Assembly (NCBI GenBank): GCA_001915545.1 | Contig: MNQS01000145.1 | Coordinates: 1-10,171 of the forward strand | Reading direction: 5' to 3' | Origin: Bacteroides sp. 43_108 | GTDB taxonomy: Bacteria; Bacteroidota; Bacteroidia; Bacteroidales; Bacteroidaceae | DNA length: 10,171 nt | Shown: piece by piece, positions 1 to 5,438 of the stretch | How the letters are laid out: each line of letters starts with the position of its first letter | How positions within the stretch are numbered: the first letter of the stretch is position 1 | Translations under genes and position numbers: made by a program | Notes under the pieces: model-generated | Database searches by the model: none | Told to the model about the DNA's origin: nothing | The model's input: the letters and a program-made list of their open reading frames with translations, nothing else

Positions 1-14
1 GGAAAATGGGCAAT

Positions 15-65
15 AATAATGGCACATAAAGTGATTATACTCTATCGACTTTATATGCCATATTA
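15..65 (-). repeat. Long hairpin near the window start
   Basis: TGGCACATAAAG at 20-31 pairs with CTTTATATGCCA at 49-60 around a 17-base loop. The stem extends to about 14-65 with one bulged base. The single imperfect pair is C-A on a plus-strand RNA but G-U on a minus-strand RNA, so the fold is better on the minus transcript. No strong U-tract follows on either side. It may be a terminator, a leader structure or a remnant of a small repeat element. Confidence 0.5.
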
Positions 66-70
66 CTTTT

Positions 71-95
71 TAGGGACATTTACTGAATATCCCTA
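71..95 (-). repeat. Short hairpin next to the first
   Basis: TAGGGACAT (71-79) pairs with ATATCCCTA (87-95) around a 7-base loop. As in the neighbouring hairpin, the one mismatch is C-A on the plus RNA and G-U on the minus RNA. The two stem-loops therefore look like parts of one minus-strand structured RNA or 3' end. The function is unknown. Confidence 0.4.
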
Positions 96-99
96 ATTA

Positions 100-237
100 T
101 AATTTTGCATTCAGATAAAGTAATTTTTTCAGAGTTAGTTTTTCATAGTATTGGCCGGTGCCCACTTCCATTGAGTTGTGAAAGTGTTTGCATTGGTAAA
201 AAAACAGCAGAGTGTGTGAACATCCTGCTGTTTTTTT
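100..237 (+). ncRNA. Possible small RNA unit (speculative)
   Basis: TAATTTTG at 100-107 matches the Bacteroides -7 box TAnnTTTG, and an intrinsic terminator-like hairpin with a run of eight T ends the segment at 198-238. Between them is no credible reading frame. A transcript of about 125 bases starting near 114 would fit a small RNA. No good -33 TTG box lies at the expected distance, so the promoter call is weak. Confidence 0.15.
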
Positions 238-238
238 T
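198..238. terminator. Bidirectional intrinsic terminator
   Basis: CAGCAG (205-210) pairs with CTGCTG (225-230) over a 14-base loop. The flanking A-run (198-204) and T-run (231-238) can extend the stem or act as the U-tract in either direction. It could end a transcript entering from the left, a local small RNA, or read-through from hsp20 on the minus strand. Confidence 0.6.
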
Positions 239-324
239 GTGTGTCTGTATTTGCCGTTATTCAAGTATAGCCCATCGTAAAGTCTGTTACATTAATACAT
301 TCCTGTAGTACTGTGGAGATATTT

Positions 325-380
325 GCGAGCGCCTGCAAATTTTTTTCCGTGTCCTCGAAAATTTTTCTCTGAGCGCTCGC
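325..380. repeat. GC-rich inverted repeat with A/T tracts
   Basis: GCGAGCGC (325-332) and GCGCTCGC (373-380) are perfect inverted copies separated by 40 bases. The spacer holds two A/T tracts about 21 bp apart (337-346 and 358-366). The first arm also sits in a smaller hairpin, ATTTGC (321-326) with GCAAAT (335-340), followed by a T-run, which could itself act as a weak terminator. The arrangement resembles intergenic palindromic repeat units, but a single copy in this window cannot show that. Confidence 0.45.
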
Positions 381-418
381 GCTGGCAGACAATGTTGCTG
401 TTTTTATATCTCTTGTTT

Positions 419-445
419 GCAAAATATATGCAAAATATATGCAAA
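419..445. repeat. 11-base tandem repeat, two and a half copies
   Basis: GCAAAATATAT occurs at 419-429 and again at 430-440, followed by a partial copy GCAAA at 441-445. It is too short to call an iteron array or minisatellite. It may be simple slippage in AT-rich intergenic DNA. Confidence 0.6.
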
Positions 446-529
446 CGGCGAAGTTTTTAAGAAAAAAGCCTTCAATCAGCTTTGGGTATGCATTGTTTTT
501 TGAATGTAATCAATCTTGCTTTAATACGA

Positions 530-564
530 AAAGGGGGCATGCTCCGAACGAGCATGCCCCCTTT
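530..564 (-). terminator. Strong terminator of hsp20
   Basis: AAAGGGGGCATGCTC (530-544) pairs perfectly with its complement at 550-564 over a 5-base loop, giving a 15-bp stem. On the minus strand the stem is followed by a short T-run (TTTT) and lies 36 bases past the hsp20 stop codon. This is the clearest intrinsic terminator in the window. Confidence 0.85.
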
Positions 565-599
565 GACATAAGAGAAACTAATAGTGCTATGAAACATCA

Positions 600-1043
600 T
601 TACATGATGTTGATCTGTCTTGAAGTCTTTGGCTCTTCCTTTATGACAATCTTAGGAAGATCGATTGTAAGAACTCCGTTCTCAACTTTTGCGTTGATCA
701 TCTCCTTGTCTACGTCCTCTGGCAAAATCAGCGTCTGCTGGAACTTTGTATAAGAGAATTCACGACGCAGGTATCTGCAGTTGCATTTCTCTTCTTCCTT
801 GTTGCCGGTTTCGCTTGATGTCTTCTTTTCCATCTTGATGACAAGGTCGTTGTTCTCGTTTATCTGAATGTCGAAGTCTTCCTTGCACATTCCTGGAGCC
901 GCAACTTCAACTGTATATTTCTTTTCGTCTTCGATGACATTGATTGCAGGAGCTGTAGCTTTAGCTTTTGGCATCCACTCTGTGTCAAAGAAATCATTGA
1001 AAATGTCAGGTATCCAACCGTTGTTTTTTCTAGTAGGCATCAT
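600..1043 (-). CDS. Hsp20 family small heat shock protein
   Basis: This is an ATP-independent cytoplasmic holdase that binds unfolding proteins and hands them to DnaK or ClpB. The alpha-crystallin domain spans roughly residues 33-132. It has the APGM segment of the early strands, a YLRREFSY-type strand and the hallmark NGVLTIDLPK (residues 122-131). A C-terminal I-x-I motif (INI, 144-146) that docks between dimers precedes the last Met, so the 147-aa protein is complete. The start at 1043 is preferred to an in-frame ATG at 1058. The GGAGGA Shine-Dalgarno at 1051-1056 lies inside codons 1-3 of that longer frame and 7 bases before the ATG at 1043. The gene is monocistronic by layout. It has a sigma-54-like promoter and structured leader upstream and a strong terminator downstream. 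Family call is near certain. Confidence 0.95.
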   Translation of the reverse strand: MMPTRKNNGWIPDIFNDFFDTEWMPKAKATAPAINVIEDEKKYTVEVAAPGMCKEDFDIQINENNDLVIKMEKKTSSETGNKEEEKCNCRYLRREFSYTKFQQTLILPEDVDKEMINAKVENGVLTIDLPKIVIKEEPKTSRQINIM

Positions 1044-1050
1044 AATTATT

Positions 1051-1056
1051 TCCTCC
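1051..1056 (-). promoter_or_regulatory. Ribosome binding site of hsp20
   Basis: GGAGGA is followed by 7 bases and then ATG at 1043. It is an unusually strong Shine-Dalgarno for this AT-rich, Bacteroidales-like sequence, and it decides the start codon because it overlaps the first codons of the longer frame. Confidence 0.8.
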
Positions 1057-1084
1057 ATTTAAAATTGTTTTCTAATCATTGTTT

Positions 1085-1155
1085 GTGAATGCGGTTTATG
1101 TTTTATGAGCCCGAAGTTCTGCTGTCGGATGCTCTATTTAGCTTTCCGCGTTCAC
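1085..1155 (-). promoter_or_regulatory. Structured 5' leader of hsp20
   Basis: On the minus strand GTGAACGCGG (1155-1146) pairs with CCGCATTCAC (1094-1085) with one C-A mismatch. Inside lies a second hairpin: GAGC and CCGA (1134-1131, 1128-1125, split by a 2-base bulge) pair with TCGG and GCTC (1114-1107). The outer stem begins at the start point predicted from the sigma-54 site (about 1154). The Shine-Dalgarno lies outside the fold, so a stability or 5'-protection role fits better than simple RBS masking. The function is inferred. Confidence 0.45.
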
Positions 1156-1163
1156 TATAGATA

Positions 1164-1181
1164 ATGCAATAGTCGTGCCAA
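1164..1181 (-). promoter_or_regulatory. Sigma-54 (RpoN) promoter for hsp20
   Basis: The minus strand reads TTGGCACGACTATTGCAT, matching the RpoN consensus YTGGCACGrNNNTTGCW at every defined position and with correct -24/-12 spacing. The predicted start point is near 1154, giving a leader of about 110 bases before the ATG at 1043. No Bacteroides-type TAnnTTTG box was found in the same gap. The match is seen directly. Its use by RpoN with an enhancer-binding activator is inferred. Confidence 0.65.
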
Positions 1182-1201
1182 TGGTAAAAGGAGGATATGT
1201 G

Positions 1202-1259
1202 TGTCTGATTTGCGGACATAATGTCTGAGAATGAGACGTTTAATGCCATTCTGTCCTGA
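1202..1259. promoter_or_regulatory. Possible activator-binding repeats upstream of hsp20
   Basis: TGTCTGA occurs at 1202-1208 and 1222-1228, exactly 20 bp (two helical turns) apart, with a related TGTCCTGA at 1252-1259. A perfect palindrome GACAT-A-ATGTC covers 1215-1225. They sit about 48 to 100 bp upstream of the predicted start, where enhancer-binding proteins can act. The motifs are short and could be chance. Confidence 0.25.
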
Positions 1260-1264
1260 GTCGG

Positions 1265-1732
1265 CTATTTCGCTCCTACTTTGAAGACTATTCTGAACGT
1301 TCCGTCGTTCCAGCTTGTGCTCGTAATCTTGAATGATATTATTTCTGAAGTAGATTTTACATGGGCTCCGATGCAGGTACAAGCGTCGTAGTCGCCGATT
1401 CTTACTATTCTTACTGTGTCGCTTGCGTTCTCCGGCAGTCTGTCCAGCTTGATGCCTTCAGGCACATTCTCCTGCGTGACGAATTCATAAGTTACCGGCA
1501 GGTCCTGTGCAATGAGTTCGTTTATCTTGTTTTCTATTTCTGCAATCTGTTCCTGGGTTGGACAGTTCTGCAGTTCATAGTTTATTTTGCTTTTCTTTCG
1601 TTCGATGTGTGCATTTCTCGATCTTTCGCATCCGAACATTCTTACCATTGTCTGATTGAGCAGATGTTCTGCTGTGTGCATTGGAGGAAATTCCTGTTTG
1701 TTGTGTTCGTTGAGTTCAGCAGTCATATTCAT
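1265..1732 (-). CDS. AlaX-like trans-editing tRNA deacylase
   Basis: This is a free-standing homologue of the editing (second additional) domain shared by alanyl- and threonyl-tRNA synthetases. Such proteins hydrolyse mischarged tRNA, classically Ser-tRNA(Ala) or Gly-tRNA(Ala), in the cytoplasm. The zinc and catalytic signature is present in both halves: HTAEH at residues 19-23 (H-x3-H) and CIGAH at 120-124 (C-x3-H). The FGCE/HIE stretch at about 34-44 is typical of the fold. At 155 aa it matches the shortest AlaX type, lacking the extra N-terminal domain of longer forms. The start at 1732 leaves a normal run-in to the first motif; Met3 is equally possible. It is separated from lemA by a hairpin and from hsp20 by 206 bases, so it is probably its own unit. 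Substrate specificity cannot be read from sequence. Confidence 0.85.
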   Translation of the reverse strand: MNMTAELNEHNKQEFPPMHTAEHLLNQTMVRMFGCERSRNAHIERKKSKINYELQNCPTQEQIAEIENKINELIAQDLPVTYEFVTQENVPEGIKLDRLPENASDTVRIVRIGDYDACTCIGAHVKSTSEIISFKITSTSWNDGTFRIVFKVGAK

Positions 1733-1756
1733 CGTCTTGGGTTTGTGTAAAATTTA

Positions 1757-1794
1757 GGGCAGGCCCTTGTTTGCGTGTCTGCAAAGGTCTGCCC
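1757..1794 (-). terminator. Hairpin after lemA
   Basis: GGGCAG (1757-1762) pairs with CTGCCC (1789-1794), and inner TTTGC (1770-1774) pairs with GCAAA (1781-1785), with an internal loop between. The hairpin starts about 30 bases past the lemA stop on the minus strand and is followed by an A/T-rich run (TAAATTTTA). It probably ends the TPM-lemA transcript, though it could also lie in the leader of the next gene. Confidence 0.5.
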
Positions 1795-1825
1795 GTTTTA
1801 TAGGTTTAAGATTTTTGATTATTTA

Positions 1826-2416
1826 TCAGAAGTTTACTTCCGGTGCTTTTTCTGCTCCTGCTTCAGCTTTGAATTCAGTTTTTGTTTCAAATCCAAACAT
1901 GGAAGCGATGATGTTTGCAGGGAAGCGGCGTACACTCACGTTGTATGTCTGTACGGCCTCATTGTACATCTTGCGTGCTTCGTTGATTCTGTTTTCGGTA
2001 CCCTCAAGCTGTGCCTGAAGTTCACTGAAGTTTTCGCTGGCCTTCAGTTCCGGATAGTTTTCAGATATGGCAATGAGTCTGCTGAGTGCACTTGTAATGG
2101 CGCCCTGTGCCTGCTGGTATTTTCTGATGTTTTCTTCAGTCAGGTTGTTTGCGTCTACTGTTATCTGTGTTGCCTGTGCACGTGCGTTGGTTACTTCCTG
2201 CAGTGTGCTCTTCTCGTGTGTTGCATATCCCTTTACAGTATTGACCAGATTTGGTATGAGGTCTGATCTTCTCTGATAAGTTGTTTCAACATTTCCCCAG
2301 GCTTTTTTTACAGCCTCTTCCTTGCTTATGAAACCGTTGTATGCAGAAATACTGCTCAACACGATTATAAGTATTACTGCAGCAATTGAGATAAGTGTGA
2401 TTTTTGATTTGCTCAT
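1826..2416 (-). CDS. lemA: LemA family protein
   Basis: LemA proteins are small, mostly helical membrane-anchored proteins of uncertain biochemical role, often encoded beside TPM-domain proteins. Here an N-terminal membrane helix (residues about 7-25) is followed by the family hallmarks. These are YNGFISKEEAVKKAWGNV-type sequence at 26-43, then YQRRSDLIPNLVNTVKGYA (about 47-65), and near the end RRFPANIIASMFGF. The bulk should form an antiparallel helical bundle outside the cytoplasmic membrane. The 196-aa length is usual for the family, so the gene is intact. It lies 94 bases after the TPM gene on the same strand and shares its promoter by layout. The family call is firm; what the pair does in the envelope is not established. 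Confidence 0.95.
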   Translation of the reverse strand: MSKSKITLISIAAVILIIVLSSISAYNGFISKEEAVKKAWGNVETTYQRRSDLIPNLVNTVKGYATHEKSTLQEVTNARAQATQITVDANNLTEENIRKYQQAQGAITSALSRLIAISENYPELKASENFSELQAQLEGTENRINEARKMYNEAVQTYNVSVRRFPANIIASMFGFETKTEFKAEAGAEKAPEVNF

Positions 2417-2510
2417 ATTAATATTCAGTCTTTTGGTTAATAATCTTTTGGGTCAGTATGAAGTCTTATATGTTTTGTCGCGAACTGTGACAATTTTGTT
2501 TTTGCTTTTT

Positions 2511-3461
2511 TCAGAATCGTCCGCCGGCACCGCCTCCTCCGAAGCTTCCACCACCGAAACTGCCTCCGCCACCGCCGAATCCTCCGTGGCGTCCGAGACC
2601 TCCCATGAAAATGCCTCCGGCAAAAGGACCGCCTATTCCGTCGTCAGAGTCGTCTATTTCATCCTTCACATGAGTCTTACCGCAGTTTGGACATACATAC
2701 GTGGTGCGTGAGTGAGTAAAACCTTCCCTGTCGATGAAGTTGTCAGTTTTTACAGCTCTGATTCTGCCTTTTTTGCAGTATGGGCAACGTGTGCGCATTT
2801 GGTTGGATTTGTATGCTATGACTGATATGAAGATCATGAAAAGGAGTATTATGATCATTACGGTGGTGAATGAAAGTTCACCCTCATCTGCCGATCGGGT
2901 ATATTCCTTTACAAGTGTAGAATCGCCTTCGAGTATTCCTGCTATTGTGACAACTCCGTTTACCATTGCCTGATCCCAGTTGCCTTCTTTAAGGTATGGC
3001 ACCATCTGTCTGTTTTCAACTCTTTTGCAGATGGCGTCAGGCAGGAACTTTTCGAGACCTTCGCCCGTTACTATATAATATGTGCGGTCTTCCGACGCAA
3101 GCACTATTACAATTCCCGTATTTGCTTTTGTTCCTACTCCGTATTTTCTTCCGAGTCCGATGGCAAAAGAATATGCATCGCCTCCTTCGATTCTTTTGAC
3201 AACGGCAACAATGCTCTGCACTCCCTTTTTCTGTTCAAGGCTGTAGAGCGTGCTGTCGATTATGTCGACAGCCCTTTGACTAAGTACACCGTCAGGATTG
3301 CTGACATATTTTGTTCTGTCCTGCAGATACATTACAGGAAGGTTGTCAGGATTGTAATCAATGGAATAGGATGGTACGCTTATTGAAACAAGCATGATTA
3401 TGATTGCCGTAATTCTCATAATCCTGCCTTTAATGATGTTGTATGTCTCTTTGTATTTCAT
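2511..3461 (-). CDS. TPM-domain membrane protein with zinc ribbon
   Basis: A signal-like hydrophobic stretch (residues about 16-33) leads into a TPM (YgcG/Psb32-type) domain at about 50-180, including YVSNPDGVLS, an IGLGRKYGVG loop and a TGEGLE segment. A membrane helix follows at about 199-217, then a four-cysteine zinc ribbon (CPYC at 226-229, CPNC at 257-260). The protein ends in an acidic patch and a glycine/phenylalanine-rich tail (about 277-316) like those of other YgcG-type proteins. The TPM domain should be periplasmic and the ribbon and tail cytoplasmic. The ribbon is an addition to the basic TPM-helix-glycine tail plan. Start 3461 is given; Met15 (3419), preceded by AGGA and giving a compact signal peptide, is about as likely. 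It is the first gene of a unit with lemA. The biochemical role is unknown. Confidence 0.9.
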   Translation of the reverse strand: MKYKETYNIIKGRIMRITAIIIMLVSISVPSYSIDYNPDNLPVMYLQDRTKYVSNPDGVLSQRAVDIIDSTLYSLEQKKGVQSIVAVVKRIEGGDAYSFAIGLGRKYGVGTKANTGIVIVLASEDRTYYIVTGEGLEKFLPDAICKRVENRQMVPYLKEGNWDQAMVNGVVTIAGILEGDSTLVKEYTRSADEGELSFTTVMIIILLFMIFISVIAYKSNQMRTRCPYCKKGRIRAVKTDNFIDREGFTHSRTTYVCPNCGKTHVKDEIDDSDDGIGGPFAGGIFMGGLGRHGGFGGGGGSFGGGSFGGGGAGGRF

Positions 3462-3520
3462 AATGCCTATATCACATGTATGCCTGCAATGTGCATTTCA
3501 TGTTTGGTATAACGATGTGG

Positions 3521-3551
3521 CAAATGTATTATAAATAATTCTAGATGCAAA
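3521..3551 (-). promoter_or_regulatory. Bacteroides-type promoter of TPM-lemA
   Basis: On the minus strand TTTG (3551-3548) and TACATTTG (3528-3521) are separated by 19 bp. They fit the housekeeping sigma consensus of Bacteroidetes (-33 TTTG, -7 TAnnTTTG) in sequence and spacing. Transcription would start near 3514, about 50 bases before the longer start codon. The promoter lies directly behind the hydrolase gene stop. Confidence 0.7.
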
Positions 3552-3561
3552 TTTTTGAATC

Positions 3562-4593
3562 TTAATAAATGTACATGCTTAGAAAATCTCTTACAGTTTC
3601 AGTATATTCTTTTCTTTTGTCGTGATATGATCTGGCATGCATGACGCCCGGAAGCACCCATATTTCCTTGTTTCTTGGTTTGGCTTGGTACAGTCTGTAC
3701 ACCATTTCTGTCGGTACAAAAGTATCAGCTCCTCCATGTATGAAAAGCATGGGAGTGTCGCACTTTTTTATCTGCTCAATGGCTGAAGCTTCCTTGAATC
3801 CCCAGTCGTATTCCAATTGACAGAACAGGTCGGCTATATATAGGAAAGGCATGTCAGGTAGACCGTAGTCCTGGTTTATTTCGTGTTTAAGTTCATCCCA
3901 GACGCTTGTGTATCCGCAGTCTTCCACGTATGCCTTGACATAAGGCGGCTGTTTCTCGCCGGCTACCATCATGGTAGCAGCACCTCCTAAGGATATTCCA
4001 TGTACGACCATTTTGGTATTTCCTCCAAAAATGCTGTCGGCAATGTTCATCCATCTCATGACGTCTAGTCTGTCGTTCCATCCCATTTGTATGTGAGTTC
4101 CTTCGCTTTTGCCTGAGTTGCGAAGGTCAGGCAACAAGATGTTGTATCCTAAATCATGGTTGTATAGATATCCTATATGCAGCATTCTGACAGCATTGTC
4201 TGTATATCCATGTACTATTACTGCAGTTTTCTTTGTCTTTCTTGGAGCTTTTGCATATAATGCATGCAGGCGTGTTCCGTCTGCTGCGTAGATAGTGGTG
4301 TCTTTCAGAGCATTATTTATCTTTAAGCTGTCAGTCCATCTTTTTAGAAAGGGGTATTCGCTGAACATGTACGTGTACGAACCGTCTATATCCTTGCCGC
4401 TGTGAGCCGGATTGACTGTTATTTTAAGAAGCATATAGCTTACAGCCGCAACCAGAATAGCGGTTACGGCAATGGCTGTAAGAACGATGCGTCTGACGAT
4501 AGAGTATACGCCAATTCTTTTTCTCGTTCTGTTTCCGGATGTTTTCCGTTTAGAAGTATTTCTTTTGGTTGTTTTGGTAGTTTTCTTTGCCAC
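3562..4593 (-). CDS. Membrane-anchored alpha/beta hydrolase
   Basis: A Lys/Arg/Thr-rich cytoplasmic tail (residues 1-35) and one membrane helix (about 36-57) tether an alpha/beta hydrolase fold that should face the periplasm. The oxyanion-side HGYTD lies at 128-132. The nucleophile elbow is G-I-S-L-G (199-203, Ser201), the acid is Asp290 in GGADTFVP, and the likely histidine is His319 in MHARSY. It resembles the YfhR/BEM46-like serine hydrolases; the substrate is unknown. The start is GTG at 4593, preceded 5 bases upstream by AAAGGA and only 14 bases after the aroE stop, so the two genes are almost certainly cotranscribed. Its 343-aa length is complete. The family is confident; any esterase, peptidase or thioesterase label would be a guess. 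Confidence 0.9.
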   Translation of the reverse strand: MAKKTTKTTKRNTSKRKTSGNRTRKRIGVYSIVRRIVLTAIAVTAILVAAVSYMLLKITVNPAHSGKDIDGSYTYMFSEYPFLKRWTDSLKINNALKDTTIYAADGTRLHALYAKAPRKTKKTAVIVHGYTDNAVRMLHIGYLYNHDLGYNILLPDLRNSGKSEGTHIQMGWNDRLDVMRWMNIADSIFGGNTKMVVHGISLGGAATMMVAGEKQPPYVKAYVEDCGYTSVWDELKHEINQDYGLPDMPFLYIADLFCQLEYDWGFKEASAIEQIKKCDTPMLFIHGGADTFVPTEMVYRLYQAKPRNKEIWVLPGVMHARSYHDKRKEYTETVRDFLSMYIY

Positions 4594-4598
4594 GTCGG

Positions 4599-4604
4599 TC
4601 CTTT
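4599..4604 (-). promoter_or_regulatory. Ribosome binding site supporting a GTG start
   Basis: AAAGGA stands 5 bases before GTG at 4593, in the 14-base gap after the aroE stop. It supports the non-ATG start of the hydrolase gene. Confidence 0.55.
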
Positions 4605-4607
4605 AGT

Positions 4608-5354
4608 TCATTCATTCCAGAAATCCCATGAAGCGTATGCTTGAAGCAGAAGCATCTCTAATCCGTTCTTTACTTCTGCACCGTGTTCTGCTCCATTTTT
4701 CATGAATAGAGTCTCATCTGGATTATATATAAGATCGTAGAGAAGATTGTCTGCAGTCATTGCTTCGTAAGGCAGTTCTGGACATTCTTCTGTTTTTGGA
4801 TACATTCCGCAAGGAGTACAGTTGACTATTATCTCATATTCGTTGATTAGGTCTGGAGTAACGTCCTTGTATGTAATTACACCTTTTCTGCTTGTTCTCG
4901 AAACATACAACGTTTCTATACCAAGATTGTTTTCAAGACCGTATTTGACTGCTTTCGATGCTCCTCCTGTACCCAATATCAGTGCTTTTCTGTGATGTGT
5001 TTTCAGAAGCGGTTCAATAGATTTGACAAAACCTATGACATCAGAATTGTATCCTTTAAGTTTTGTCTTGCCGTTGTGCTCACGAAATACTCGTACAACA
5101 TTTACAGCTCCGATTTCTTTCGCTTCTTTGCTGATGTCGTCCAGATATCCGATGACTTGCTGTTTGTATGGTATTGTCACATTCAGTCCCTTGAGGTTGC
5201 CGTTGGCTGCAACTATGTCGGGAAAGTTCTCTATTGAAGGTATTTCGAAATTGACATATTCTGCATCTATTCCTTCATCTTTGAATTTGTCGTTGAAGAA
5301 ATCCTTGGAGAAAGAATGTCCGAGCGGATAGCCAATCAAACCATATCTGTCCAT
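4608..5354 (-). CDS. aroE: Shikimate dehydrogenase (AroE)
   Basis: The enzyme reduces 3-dehydroshikimate to shikimate with NADPH, the fourth step of chorismate synthesis, in the cytoplasm. The substrate site is complete: GYPLGHSFS (8-16), LNVTIPYK with catalytic Lys64, GAVN (82-85) and GYNSD with Asp105. The cofactor half has GTGGAS (128-133) and SRTSRK (152-157), whose arginine and lysine suit the 2'-phosphate of NADP. NCTPCGM (178-184), YDLIYNP (206-212) and the closing NGLEMLLLQA helix are also present. At 248 aa it is slightly short for AroE but complete. It lies 84 bases after ubiE and 14 before the hydrolase gene. Menaquinone synthesis draws on chorismate, so the neighbouring ubiE/menG gives a loose pathway link. 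Confidence 0.97.
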   Translation of the reverse strand: MDRYGLIGYPLGHSFSKDFFNDKFKDEGIDAEYVNFEIPSIENFPDIVAANGNLKGLNVTIPYKQQVIGYLDDISKEAKEIGAVNVVRVFREHNGKTKLKGYNSDVIGFVKSIEPLLKTHHRKALILGTGGASKAVKYGLENNLGIETLYVSRTSRKGVITYKDVTPDLINEYEIIVNCTPCGMYPKTEECPELPYEAMTADNLLYDLIYNPDETLFMKNGAEHGAEVKNGLEMLLLQAYASWDFWNE

Positions 5355-5438
5355 ATTGCACTTTAAACTATTGATTGTTTATAATTGTCCGATTTTTTCA
5401 TGAATGCATTTCAGGTGCTGTTTTTACGAACGATGCTT

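Larger units (their letters stand above)
1..599. other. Intergenic region without a supported gene
   Basis: This 599-base stretch contains only short open frames with no recognisable protein. Possible frames at 105-308 and 439-753 start at weak codons, or overlap hairpins and the hsp20 coding region. It does hold structure, listed separately: paired hairpins at 15-95, a hairpin with T/A tracts at 198-237, a GC-rich inverted repeat at 325-380, an 11-base tandem repeat at 419-445 and a strong terminator at 530-564. A gene to the left of the window may end near its start, but that cannot be seen here. Confidence 0.7.

Noticed and set aside
19..96. 25-codon ATG frame at the left edge
   Set aside because: It is built almost entirely from the two hairpin arms, has no ribosome site, and gives no recognisable peptide.
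439..753. 104-codon plus-strand frame
   Set aside because: It runs through the hsp20 terminator hairpin and the antisense of hsp20, starts at a non-ATG codon, and has no family resemblance.
3246..3272. Inverted repeat CTGTCGA/TCGACAG
   Set aside because: It lies within the TPM coding sequence, where short palindromes are expected by chance, and no regulatory role is suggested by position.
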